A stretch of 64,000 nucleotides of DNA from Streptomyces sp. NA04227 (GTDB lineage Bacteria; Actinomycetota; Actinomycetes; Streptomycetales; Streptomycetaceae): NCBI RefSeq assembly GCF_013364195.1, contig NZ_CP054918.1, positions 868,001-932,000 of the forward strand, written 5' to 3'. Below, piece after piece: positions 25,772 to 34,001 of this stretch (its first letter is position 1; every line of letters begins with the position of its first letter). The notes below the pieces were generated by a model. That model was given only the letters and a program-made list of their open reading frames with translations. It made no database searches and was not told the DNA's origin. Made by a program: the position numbers and the translations under genes.

Positions 25772-27211
25772 TCAGCGGGACAGGTCCGCCCACGCCGCCC
25801 GCAGCCGCTCCACCCCTTCGACGATCTCCGTCTCCCCGGCGACGGCCGCGTAGCTCAACCGCACGTGCGGGGCCGGGGGCTCGGCGCTGAAGTACGGGCG
25901 GCCGGGGGCGAGGGCCACGCCGCGCCGCAGGGCCGCGGCGGCGAGGGCCAGGTCGTCGGTGCCGTCCGGCAGGCGCAGCCACAGGTGGTAGCCGCCCAGG
26001 GGTACGTGGGTCACGGTGAGTTCGGGCAGCAGGCGCGCGAGCGTGGCGGCCTGGGTCTGTCGGCGTTTCCTCAACTCGCTTGCCACGGACTGCAGATGGC
26101 GCGGCCAGGCCGGTGAGCCGACGAGTTCGAGCGTGGCCTCCTGGAGCGGGCGCGGGACGAAGAAGTTGTCCACGACCTGGATGGCGCGCAGGCGGTCGAG
26201 TACCGGGCCCCGGGCGGCCAGGCAGCCGATGCGCAGGCTGGGCGAGGCGACCTTGGTGAGCGAGCTGACGTGGATGACCACGCCCTCGGTGTCCTCGGCG
26301 GCGAGCGGTCCGGGCAGTGGCCCGCAGTCGTCGTGGGCGAGGCGGCGGATGTAGTCGTCCTCGACGACGAAGGCACCGGCCTCACGGGCGAGGGCGAGTA
26401 CCCGGCGGCGGCGTTCGGTGGCGAGCACCGCGCCGGTCGGGTTCTGGAACAGCGGCTGGCAGACGAAGACGCGGGCGCCGGTGGCGCGGAACGCCTCGGC
26501 GAGGAGCTCGGGCCGCACCCCGTCGGTGTCCACCGGGACGGGTACCGGGCGCAGGCCCGAGGCGCGGGCGATGGCGAGCATGCCGGGGTAGGTGGGCGAT
26601 TCGACCAGGACCGGGGAGCCGGGCGCGGCCAGCGCGCGCAGCGCCGTGGTCAGGGCGTTCTGTCCGCCGGCGCAGACCAGGACCTCGGCCGCGGTGACAT
26701 GTCCGCCGATGCCGCGCGCGAACCACTCGCGCAGTTCGCCGACTCCCTCGACGGGCGGCCGCCCCCAGGCGCCGGGCCGCCGTCCGGCACGGGCGAGCGC
26801 GTTCGCCATGGCGCGTTCGGGCTGGAGCGAGGGATGCAGATAGCCGCCGTTGAACTCCACGACACCGGCCGGCGGCGCGGCCAGGGTCGCCAGTACCCCG
26901 GAGGCGTCGACCGTCCGCGGGACGGCGTCCGCGGTGGCGTCGGCGCTCAGCGCGAGTTCCTGCCAGGAGGTGTCCCCGGCCGGTGCGGGGGCACTGCCGG
27001 GACCGGCCGCGCGGAATGCTCCCGCCCCGGGCCGGGTGACCACCAGACCTTCGGCGGCCAGTTGACCGAGCGCTCTGGAGACGGTCACCGGGCTGACGTG
27101 GTGCCGCTCGACCAGGGCACGGCTCGACGGCAACTTCTCACCGGGAGAGTAGCGGTCGAGCTCGACCCGCAGCCTTCCTGCCAGTTCACTCACACTGCTA
27201 CGCTCACTCAT
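25772..27211 (-). CDS. MocR-type regulator: GntR HTH fused to aminotransferase domain
   Basis: 479 aa. The N-terminal GntR winged helix (about 1-70) has SPGEKLPSSRALVERHHVSPVTVSRAL. The PLP aminotransferase fold (about 110-475) has CAGGQNALTTALRAL, SPTYPGMLAIA, QPLFQNPTGAVL, EDDYIRRL and the PLP lysine in HVSSLTKVASPSLRIG. Such proteins regulate genes for PLP-related or amine transport, often a divergent EamA exporter, which is what lies next door. The ATG at 27211 overlaps the ATG of the divergent gene; GTG at 27193 is an alternative. Confidence 0.88.
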   Translation of the reverse strand: MSERSSVSELAGRLRVELDRYSPGEKLPSSRALVERHHVSPVTVSRALGQLAAEGLVVTRPGAGAFRAAGPGSAPAPAGDTSWQELALSADATADAVPRTVDASGVLATLAAPPAGVVEFNGGYLHPSLQPERAMANALARAGRRPGAWGRPPVEGVGELREWFARGIGGHVTAAEVLVCAGGQNALTTALRALAAPGSPVLVESPTYPGMLAIARASGLRPVPVPVDTDGVRPELLAEAFRATGARVFVCQPLFQNPTGAVLATERRRRVLALAREAGAFVVEDDYIRRLAHDDCGPLPGPLAAEDTEGVVIHVSSLTKVASPSLRIGCLAARGPVLDRLRAIQVVDNFFVPRPLQEATLELVGSPAWPRHLQSVASELRKRRQTQAATLARLLPELTVTHVPLGGYHLWLRLPDGTDDLALAAAALRRGVALAPGRPYFSAEPPAPHVRLSYAAVAGETEIVEGVERLRAAWADLSR

Positions 27212-28346
27212 GAGAAGCGAGAATAGCGCTACTGCCCGCCGGTCGATAGCGGTCGACGGGCCCGGTGCCCGGCGCACCGAGCCCCGCACGGCAGCACCCG
27301 GTGGGCCCTCCGCCCCGTCCGAGGCTCCTCGCACGACACGGCCCACCGCCTCGCCGACCGACGCGGAGGCGCTGCACGGTCGGGGGCGCACCGACGTTCT
27401 CCCTGAGCCCGCACCCCGGCGCGAGCCCACCGCCCCTGCGGCGCCCCGCCCGCGGATCGCTTCGGCGTCCCGTCCCCGTACCGCTTCGGCGCCCCTCCTC
27501 GGAACCTTCCTCGCCGCCCTCGGAGTCGTCGCCTTCTCGCTCACCTTTCCCGCCACGGCCTGGGGTCTCGAAGGCTTCGGGCCCTGGTCGCTGGTCACGG
27601 TGCGCAGCGTGCTCGCGGCGGTGCTCGCGGGCGGCTGCCTGCTCGCCCTGCGGGCGCCGGTGCCCGCGCGGCAGTACTGGCCCGGGCTCCTGGTGGTCGC
27701 CGCGGGAGTCGTGCTCGGCTTCCCCCTGCTGACCACGCTGGCGCTGCAGACCTCGACCACCTCGCACGCGGCCGTGGTCGTCGGGCTGCTGCCGCTGACC
27801 ACCGCGCTGTACTCGGCGCTGCGTACCGGGGCACGGCCCTCGCGCACGTTCTGGGCGGCGGCGCTCGCCGGTGCCGCCGCCGTCATCGCCTTCACCGTGA
27901 GCCAGAGCGGCGGCGGCCTCGGCCGGGCGGACCTGTATCTGTTCGCGGCCCTGCTGGTGTGCGCCGCCGGGTACACGGAGGGCGGACGTCTCGCCCGGGT
28001 GATGCCGGGCTGGCACGTCATCGGCTGGGCGCTGCTGCTGTGCCTGCCGCTCACCCTCCCGGGCGCCGCGCTCGCGCTCTCCGCCGAGCCGGTGCACATC
28101 GGCGTGCACAGCGTCGCCGGGCTCCTGTGGGTGGCCGCCGGTTCACAGTTCCTCGGCATGGTCGTCTGGTACCGCGGGATGGCCCTGATCGGCATCCCCA
28201 AGGCCAGTCAGCTCCAGCTCGCGCAGCCGCTGATCACCCTGCTGTGGGCGGTCTTCCTGCTCGGCGAGACGCTGCCGTGGGCCGCGCCCGTCACGGCGGT
28301 CGCCGTGCTGTTCTGCATCGCGGCGACGCAGCGCGCCCGCGGCTGA
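27210..28346 (+). CDS. EamA/DMT family transporter
   Basis: 378 aa. About 90 N-terminal residues are Pro/Arg/Ala-rich and probably disordered, then ten TM segments begin at LLGTFLAALGVVAFSLTFPATA. DMT-type repeats include ALQTSTTSHAAVVVGLLPLTTALYSAL and GMALIGIPKASQLQLAQPLITLLWAVFLLGETLP. It is divergent from a MocR-type regulator and probably its target. No other in-frame ATG/GTG is obvious before the first TM, so the long N-terminus is kept. No ribosome site precedes the ATG, so the mRNA may be leaderless. Confidence 0.85.
   Translation: MRSENSATARRSIAVDGPGARRTEPRTAAPGGPSAPSEAPRTTRPTASPTDAEALHGRGRTDVLPEPAPRREPTAPAAPRPRIASASRPRTASAPLLGTFLAALGVVAFSLTFPATAWGLEGFGPWSLVTVRSVLAAVLAGGCLLALRAPVPARQYWPGLLVVAAGVVLGFPLLTTLALQTSTTSHAAVVVGLLPLTTALYSALRTGARPSRTFWAAALAGAAAVIAFTVSQSGGGLGRADLYLFAALLVCAAGYTEGGRLARVMPGWHVIGWALLLCLPLTLPGAALALSAEPVHIGVHSVAGLLWVAAGSQFLGMVVWYRGMALIGIPKASQLQLAQPLITLLWAVFLLGETLPWAAPVTAVAVLFCIAATQRARG
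27224..27231. promoter_or_regulatory. TAGCGCTA palindrome at the regulator-exporter junction
   Basis: A perfect 8-bp palindrome in the AT-richer tract GAGAATAGCGCTACT beside the overlapping starts of the MocR regulator and EamA gene. It could be part of the GntR/MocR operator; single short site, so tentative. Confidence 0.35.
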
Positions 28347-28492
28347 CCACGCGCGCCCGCCACCCTCGGCCGGGCGCCGCAAAGGCCCGCTCCGCGAAGG
28401 TTCGCCCACGGGCCCGCGGTCGTAAACTGGCTGCGCGGACAGGGTCGAACCGGCGAGCGGTTCCCCCTGGCGTACGAAGGAGGTCACTCCTG

Positions 28493-28699
28493 ATGCACGC
28501 ATCCAAGGGCGACCGGCTGGTCATGCACGGCCGGGTCGTGGGACAGCAGGACCGAGTCGTCGAGATCGTCGAAGTGCTGGGAGCGGGCGGGGATCCGCCG
28601 TACCGCATCGCCTTCGAGGACGGGCACGAGGCCATCCTGTCGCCCGGCCCGGACAGCGTCGTACGGCACGAGAGGACGGATCCCCGCCGCAGCCGCTGA
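28493..28699 (+). CDS. DUF1918 domain protein
   Basis: 68 aa with the DUF1918 pattern: MHASKGDRLVMHGRVVGQQDR, VEIVEVLGAGGDPPYRIAFEDGHEAILSPGPDSVV. A strong AAGGAGG site precedes the ATG by about 8 bp. This small SH3-like domain is widespread in actinobacteria and of unknown function. Downstream is a terminator shared with the convergent hydrolase gene. Confidence 0.93.
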   Translation: MHASKGDRLVMHGRVVGQQDRVVEIVEVLGAGGDPPYRIAFEDGHEAILSPGPDSVVRHERTDPRRSR

Positions 28700-28745
28700 G
28701 GGACGCCGTACGGACCGGCGGCCGGTCGCGGACGGACCGGACCGG

Positions 28746-28776
28746 ACCGGGGAGCGCGGCTGCCCGGCTCCCCGGT
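28746..28776. terminator. Bidirectional terminator between DUF1918 and GHL10 genes
   Basis: ACCGGGGAGC (28746-28755) and GCTCCCCGGT (28767-28776), a perfect 10-bp stem between convergent genes. Confidence 0.7.
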
Positions 28777-28797
28777 ACTTCAACCGGTACTTCAACC
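28774..28797. repeat. 12-bp tandem duplication
   Basis: GGTACTTCAACC occurs twice in direct succession (28774-28785, 28786-28797), next to the terminator. Likely replication slippage; no function seen. Confidence 0.8.
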
Positions 28798-28820
28798 GGT
28801 CCGCGCGCGGCCTTCTACGC

Positions 28821-30050
28821 TCAGCGCGGCGGGCGCACGCGCTCGCGGTAGCGGTCCTCGACGATCCGCCGCAGGGCGCCGCTGCGGTCGCGCACCACGT
28901 CCCGCCCGGCGAACCAGACATGGCCGCGCACCTCGGGACTGCGGCTCGCGAGGTCGAGGTGACGGCCGAGTTCGGCGGGATCCTGCCAGGCGTCCGGCTG
29001 GGCCGGGTCGCCCGCCTTGTACAGGGCCTCGCCGGTGTAGAGCCGCACGCGGGTGCCCCGCACGGTGCTCGCCCACCACGGGAGCAGGCGCCCGTAGTCC
29101 GCTCCCGGGTTGCCGATGTGCCAGTACAGCTGCGGGCAGACGTAGTCCACGAGGTTGGCGCGGACCCAGCCGCGGGTGTCCGCGTACAGGTCGTCGTAGG
29201 ACTGCAGGCCCCGGCTCCGCGAGCCGCGCCGGTCGGTCTCCGCGTTGCGCCAGATCCCGAACGGGCTGATGCCGAACTGGCAGCCGGGCCGGGCCTTGTC
29301 GATGCCCGCGCGCATCTCCCGCACCAGGCGGGTGACGTTGTCGCGCCGCCAGTCCGCGCGGGAGGCGAAGCCGGAGCCGTGCGCCCGGAAGGCGGCGTCG
29401 TCGTCGAAGCGCTGCCCCGCCACCGGGTACGGGTAGAAGTAGTCGTCCCAGTGCACGGCGTCCAGTGGATAGCGGCGCACCGCGTCCAGCATGGCCTCCC
29501 GTACGAAGGAACGGACCTCCGGCAGGCCGGGGTTGTAGTAGAGGCCGCCGCCGTAACGGACCGTCCAGCCGGGGTGCTTGCGGGCCGGGTGGCTGCGGCT
29601 GAGGCGGCCGGGGTCGGTGTGCTGGGCGATGCGGTACGGGTTGAACCAGGCGTGCAGTTCCAGGCCCCGGGCGTGCGCCTCGCGGACGGCGGTGTCCAGC
29701 GGGTCCCAGCCGGGGGCCTTGCCCTGGGTGCCGGTGAGCACCTGTGACCACGGCTCGTGCGGGGACGGCCACAGGGCGTCGGCACAGGGCCGCACCTGGA
29801 GGATCACCGCGTTGAGGCGGCGCCGTACCGCGGTGTCGAGCAGGGCGAGGAGTTCGTCACGCTGGGCGGCGGCGCCGAGGCCGGGGCGCGAGGGCCAGTC
29901 CCGGTTGGCCACGGTCGCCACCCACATTCCCCGCAACTCCCCCTTGCCCGCGGCCGCGGGGCGCGCCTCGCCCGCGGTCGCCAGGGAGGCGACCGTGAGC
30001 GCGGCCGCCGTGGTGAACCCCCGTCGTGTGATGCCTGTAGTTCCTGTCAT
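28821..30050 (-). CDS. Secreted glycosyl hydrolase-like 10 (GHL10 / DUF187) protein, Tat signal
   Basis: 409 aa. N-terminus MTGTTGITRRGFTTAAALTV with twin arginines and a cleavage region near ARPAAAG. The domain begins ELRGMWVATVANRDWPSRPGL and has ILQVRPCADALWPS, ELHAWFNPYRIA, HWDDYFYPYP and PFGIWRNAE, all typical of GHL10 TIM-barrel proteins (YngK/DigH group), some of which cut denuded peptidoglycan glycan strands. So a cell-wall glycosidase is plausible but not shown here. Confidence 0.9.
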   Translation of the reverse strand: MTGTTGITRRGFTTAAALTVASLATAGEARPAAAGKGELRGMWVATVANRDWPSRPGLGAAAQRDELLALLDTAVRRRLNAVILQVRPCADALWPSPHEPWSQVLTGTQGKAPGWDPLDTAVREAHARGLELHAWFNPYRIAQHTDPGRLSRSHPARKHPGWTVRYGGGLYYNPGLPEVRSFVREAMLDAVRRYPLDAVHWDDYFYPYPVAGQRFDDDAAFRAHGSGFASRADWRRDNVTRLVREMRAGIDKARPGCQFGISPFGIWRNAETDRRGSRSRGLQSYDDLYADTRGWVRANLVDYVCPQLYWHIGNPGADYGRLLPWWASTVRGTRVRLYTGEALYKAGDPAQPDAWQDPAELGRHLDLASRSPEVRGHVWFAGRDVVRDRSGALRRIVEDRYRERVRPPR

Positions 30051-30212
30051 GCGGCGGACCTCACATCAGATTCCTACCCTTTTCGGGCATTTCACCGCTC
30101 AGCATGCCCGACCCGAGACCTGGCTCCGCGGAAGATCCGGAGTAACGTGCATGGGCGAGGCGGACACCGAAACCCGGACGGCCGCCGGCCCAGGAACAGC
30201 GAAAGGTGCCAT

Positions 30213-31073
30213 GTGACCGACATCGAACGCGTCGGAGTGGTGGGCTGCGGCCAGATGGGGGCGGGCATCGCCGAGGTCTGTGCCCGCGCCGGCCTGGACG
30301 TCAAGGTCGCCGAGACCACCGGCGAGGCCCTGGAGATAGGCCGTACCCGGCTCTACAACTCGCTCTCCCGCGCCGCCCAGCGAGGCAAGATCGACCAGCA
30401 GGAGTTCGAGGCCACGCAGGAACGGCTGAGCTTCACCACCGACCTCGGCGAGTTCGCCGACCGGGACCTGGTCGTGGAAGCCGTGGTGGAGAACGAGCAG
30501 GTGAAGGCGGAGATCTTCCAGGTGCTCGACCAGGTGGTGACCCGGCAGGACGCGATCCTGGCCTCCAACACCTCCTCCATCCCGTTGGTCAGGCTGGCCG
30601 TCTCCACCTCGCGGCCGGACCATGTGATCGGCATTCACTTCTTCAACCCGGCACCGGTGCAGAAGCTCGTGGAGCTGATCCCGGCCCTGACGACCTCCGA
30701 GGGCACCATCGCCCGCGCGCAGTCCGTCGTGGAGAAGGTGCTCGGCAAGCACGCCATCCACGCCCAGGACCGCTCGGGCTTCGTCGTCAACGCGCTGCTC
30801 ATCCCGTACCTGCTGTCGGCGATCCGGATGTTCGAGTCCGGCATCGCCAGCCGCGAGGACATCGACAACGGCATGGAGCTCGGCTGCGCCCACCCGATGG
30901 GCCCGCTCAAGCTCAGCGACCTGATCGGCCTGGACACCGTGGCCTCGGTCGCGGACTCGATGTACGCGGAATACAAGGAGCCGCTGTACGCCGCTCCCCC
31001 GCTGCTGCAGCGGATGGTCGACGCGGGGCGGCTCGGCCGCAAGTCCGGCTCGGGTTTCTACGTCTACGCCTGA
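30213..31073 (+). CDS. 3-hydroxybutyryl-CoA dehydrogenase
   Basis: 286 aa from GTG at 30213 with AAAGGTG upstream. The N-terminal NAD-binding motif is VGVVGCGQMGAGIAEVCARAG; later LVVEAVVENEQVK, SNTSSIP, GIHFFNPAPVQKLVEL (catalytic His region) and the C-terminal helical domain PYLLSAIRMFESGIASREDIDNGMELG. It oxidises (3S)-hydroxybutyryl-CoA in fatty acid/butyrate metabolism; in Streptomyces this may feed or drain acetoacetyl-CoA and butyryl-CoA pools. Confidence 0.94.
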   Translation: MTDIERVGVVGCGQMGAGIAEVCARAGLDVKVAETTGEALEIGRTRLYNSLSRAAQRGKIDQQEFEATQERLSFTTDLGEFADRDLVVEAVVENEQVKAEIFQVLDQVVTRQDAILASNTSSIPLVRLAVSTSRPDHVIGIHFFNPAPVQKLVELIPALTTSEGTIARAQSVVEKVLGKHAIHAQDRSGFVVNALLIPYLLSAIRMFESGIASREDIDNGMELGCAHPMGPLKLSDLIGLDTVASVADSMYAEYKEPLYAAPPLLQRMVDAGRLGRKSGSGFYVYA

Positions 31074-31106
31074 TCCCTGCGCGTAGCGTCACCCACGGTG
31101 AACGAA

Positions 31107-31141
31107 CCGGGGCCCGTGCCGCGATCCGGCACCGGCCCCGG
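31107..31141 (+). terminator. Terminator of the hydroxybutyryl-CoA dehydrogenase gene
   Basis: CCGGGGCCCGTGCCG (31107-31121) pairs with CGGCACCGGCCCCGG (31127-31141), 15 bp with one mismatch, 33 bp after the stop. Confidence 0.75.
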
Positions 31142-31273
31142 CCTGTTTCACACGGTGTGTGCGGAGCGAGACCGCATATGCCCCGCCCACACTCTCCCGC
31201 CTCGCCCACCAGGGGAGTTGACTCGTCTTCGCACGCGGAAGCGAGACGTGTCGAACGAACTGGAGGCAAGTAC

Positions 31274-31531
31274 GTGACCCCCGAACACGAGCGTCCCCTC
31301 GGGCAGGACGAACTCGCAGAGTTACGACGCAGCCTGGACGTGGGGCTCGCCCAGGTGGAGGGCCGGCTCGCCCTGCTCGCCCAGCGCGCCGAACAGGCCG
31401 CCAAGGAGCAGGACGAGCTGGCCGCGCGCGTCACCGTTGTCGAACACTCCCGCTGGCCACTGCCCGCGGTGACGGCGCTGACGGCGGCGGGCGCCCTGGT
31501 CCTGGCCGTATGGCAGGCGTTCGGACGTTGA
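31274..31531 (+). CDS. Small membrane protein with coiled coil
   Basis: 85 aa from GTG at 31274 (VTPEHERPLGQDEL). A helical heptad-like region (LAELRRSLDVGLAQVEGRLALLAQRAEQ..) is followed by a single C-terminal TM segment PLPAVTALTAAGALVLAVW. A GGAGGCAAG site precedes the start. Unknown function; tail-anchored topology likely. Confidence 0.7.
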   Translation: MTPEHERPLGQDELAELRRSLDVGLAQVEGRLALLAQRAEQAAKEQDELAARVTVVEHSRWPLPAVTALTAAGALVLAVWQAFGR

Positions 31532-31574
31532 ACGCACCCGACGGGCCGGGCGGCCGGGACGCCCCCAAGTCCCG

Positions 31575-32105
31575 CTAGCCCAGCCTGAGATGGTGCAGCA
31601 GCAGGAGCGCCGCCGCCATGTTGGCGGCCGGGACCTCGCCGCGGGCGATCAGGTCGGGGACGAGTTTCAGCGGGACCCACTCACGCCGTGAGGACTCGAA
31701 GGCGTCCTCCGGCTCGCCCGTGCACCAGGCCTCGTCGGTCCAGTACACGTGGTGCACGGCGTCGGTGATGCCGTTGGACGGTTCGACGCTCATCAGGTGC
31801 CGCAGCGGTCCGGGGCGCCAGCCGGTCTCCTCGTGGAGCTCCCTGGCCGCCGCGGCCGCCACGTCCTCGCCGTCCTCGACCACGCCCGCGGCCAGTTCCC
31901 AGCCCCAGCTGTCGGTGATGAAGCGGTGCCGCCACAGGAGCAGTACCTCGTTGGCCGCGTTGACGACGGTCGCCACGGCGACCGGCCGCATGCGTATGAG
32001 GAAGTGGTCCAGGTGCCGCCCGTCGGGGAGTTCGACGTCCGCGAGGTTGACCTGGAACCAGGGGTTGCCGTACACGGTCTGTTCGCTCTGCTTGGCCCAT
32101 TGCAC
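31575..32105 (-). CDS. Nudix hydrolase (ADP-ribose pyrophosphatase-like)
   Basis: 176 aa from GTG at 32105, chosen for the GGAGGTGG site 6 bp upstream. The Nudix box is GVVEDGEDVAAAAARELHEETGW (split as G-x5-E, then ARELHEETGW). The layout YGNPWFQVNLADVELPDGRHLDHFLI before the box resembles ADP-ribose/NUDT5-type members. Exact substrate unknown. It is followed on the same strand direction by the plus-strand coiled-coil gene (convergent). Confidence 0.9.
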   Translation of the reverse strand: MQWAKQSEQTVYGNPWFQVNLADVELPDGRHLDHFLIRMRPVAVATVVNAANEVLLLWRHRFITDSWGWELAAGVVEDGEDVAAAAARELHEETGWRPGPLRHLMSVEPSNGITDAVHHVYWTDEAWCTGEPEDAFESSRREWVPLKLVPDLIARGEVPAANMAAALLLLHHLRLG

Positions 32106-32154
32106 GATGTGCCACCTCCGGGAAGTAGGTGGCTCCATGGCAGCAGGCCGGGGC

Positions 32155-33495
32155 TCACAAGGGGACGCGCATGGCCCCATCGATCACCTCTGCCGCCCGA
32201 CCGGTCCCCGAATAGCCGCTGTCCAGCAGGGAGTCACGGACGCTGCGCAGCCGGTCCCGCAACCGGTGCGACTCCATGCCGCGCGCCTGCTCGGCCATCC
32301 TGGTCGCGGTGTCGGCGGCCAAGTCCGCCTCGCCGAGGGAGAGTTCGACCTGGCTGAGCATGGCGAGGCGGTGCACCCGGCCCCGGTCGTGCGCCTCGGC
32401 GGCCACCGCCGCGAGCGCGTTCTCCCGCGCGGGCCCCAGCTCTCCGAGTCCGAGCAGCGCCTCCGCCACCTGTACGTTCACCAGGCCCGGCTGCACGTAC
32501 TCCGTCTCGTCGGGCTCCTGGCCGCGGTGGATGCGCCCGGCCGCGGCCTCGGCACGGCGGATGCAGGCGTAGGCCCCGGCGGTGTCGCCGAGCCGGGCGT
32601 ACGCCTTGGCCTGCATCGCGTACAGGTCGCAGGCCAGGGCCGGGGTGATGTCGCGGCCCGCCGCCCGCAGCGCCGCCTCCGCGAAGGCCACCGACTGCCG
32701 GAACTCCCCCATGAACAGCGACTGGTTGACGAGCAGGGCGATCACATACGCGCCCAGTCCCCGGTCACCGCTGGCCTTCGCCAGGCGCAGCGCCTGGTTG
32801 AAGTAGCGCTGGGCCAGGCCGTGCGCGTCGGAGTCGTAGGCGCAGATTCCCGCTATCGCCACCAGGGCGGAGGTGGCCCGGTGCAGACGGCGGCCGGTGG
32901 CGTCGTTGTAGCTGCCGCGCAGCAGCACCCCGGCCTCGGCGTTCAGGAAACCGACGATCCGCGCACGCGTCGCGATGCCGCCCGCCTTGCGGTACATGTG
33001 CTCGTAGTGCGTACGGGCGGCCCGCAGCATGTCCAGGTCCGCGCTGCGCACCCGCCGGGCACCGCCGCGCGAGACGTCGATGTCCTCCGGGGGGTTCTCC
33101 CACTCCCACACCGGCATCACCGCGGGCGTGCCGGTCACCGCGGGGGCGCCGAGCAGGTGCGGGCGCTGCTGTTCGTCGCTGCGCCACAGGGCGGTTGCCC
33201 GTTCCACGAATCCGGAGAGCGAGGCGGCGTGGGCGGAGGTGGGCTCGCCGGGTACGCCGAGGCCGATGTCGTCCAGGGTGACCGGGCGGCGCAGGCGGGC
33301 GGCGAGCACCTCGCAGATCAGGTCGGGGACCTGGCCGCGTGGGCGCTGTCCCTTGAGCCAGCGGGCCACGGCCGTGTGTTCGTAGCGCAGGCTCAGGCCA
33401 CGGGCGCGTCCGGCCTGGTTCACGTGCGCGGCCAGTCCCGAGTGGGAGATACCGGCCTCGTCGAGTATCGCGTCGAGCAGGGTGTTGGGCTGCAT
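32155..33495 (-). CDS. Transcriptional regulator with N-terminal HTH and TPR-like repeats
   Basis: 446 aa. The N-terminal part (MQPNTLLDAILDEAGISHSGLAAHVNQAG..YEHTAVARWLKG) is a helix-turn-helix of the kind found in Streptomyces NsdA/SCO-type regulators; the rest (about 190-430) is made of TPR-like helices such as YFNQALRLAKASGDRGLGAYVIALL and LAMLSQVELSLGEADLAADTATRM. Related proteins affect development and antibiotic production. Position next to pheST is conserved in Streptomyces as far as I recall. Confidence 0.8.
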   Translation of the reverse strand: MQPNTLLDAILDEAGISHSGLAAHVNQAGRARGLSLRYEHTAVARWLKGQRPRGQVPDLICEVLAARLRRPVTLDDIGLGVPGEPTSAHAASLSGFVERATALWRSDEQQRPHLLGAPAVTGTPAVMPVWEWENPPEDIDVSRGGARRVRSADLDMLRAARTHYEHMYRKAGGIATRARIVGFLNAEAGVLLRGSYNDATGRRLHRATSALVAIAGICAYDSDAHGLAQRYFNQALRLAKASGDRGLGAYVIALLVNQSLFMGEFRQSVAFAEAALRAAGRDITPALACDLYAMQAKAYARLGDTAGAYACIRRAEAAAGRIHRGQEPDETEYVQPGLVNVQVAEALLGLGELGPARENALAAVAAEAHDRGRVHRLAMLSQVELSLGEADLAADTATRMAEQARGMESHRLRDRLRSVRDSLLDSGYSGTGRAAEVIDGAMRVPL

Positions 33496-34001
33496 GGTGC
33501 CCTCCGGTGGCTCAGAGCGGAAAGCGTAGACGAGTGGGCCGCAAGTTGCCCCGGGCACGGACGAGTTGTGCCGGATCCCCCGTGCCGAGCGACCGGATCC
33601 GGCCCTTCACACGGGGTGTGAACACAGTGCCCGCTTCCGATGCGAGCGTGCCCTGTCGCCTACGGTTTCACGCCGCTTGACTGAAAACACCCCGTCATGA
33701 CGTGCTTGCTCGCCCCGTGGTGAGGACGTCGTGAACGCCGGTCGGGCCGTCGTCTCTCCCGCATCCGCACGACGGCCGCCCCGCGCCGCCCGCCCACCGC
33801 CCGCCCGGAACACCCGGCAGGGCGGGCGGCGCCTCTCCCTTCCGGGCACGCAACGCGGCGCTTCCCGCCCCGGACACGCTCTCCGGACAGGCCCACCGGA
33901 CCCCCAGGCCGGACATGCGCAAGGGGCGTGCCCGGTGGACACGCCCCTTGTCACGGCCCGCGGTTCGGGCCCTGTTCGTTCCTCGCTGCCCTCGCCCGTG
34001 C
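33496..34001. other. 506-bp intergenic region between pheT and the TPR regulator
   Basis: It contains the pheT terminator (33920-33950) and, nearer the regulator start, the CACACGGGGTGTG dyad (about 33608-33620). Plus-strand open frames here are Pro/Arg-rich shadows with no ribosome site. No RNA gene seen. Confidence 0.55.
33920..33950 (-). terminator. Terminator of the pheST operon
   Basis: CAAGGGGCGTG (33920-33930) and CACGCCCCTTG (33940-33950), an 11-bp perfect stem with a 9-nt loop, 52 bp beyond the pheT stop. Confidence 0.8.

Noticed and set aside
27212..28201. Extension of the MocR frame to 28201 (809 aa)
   Set aside because: It overlaps the EamA gene on the other strand; its extra residues are Ser/Thr/Ala/Arg-rich without domains.
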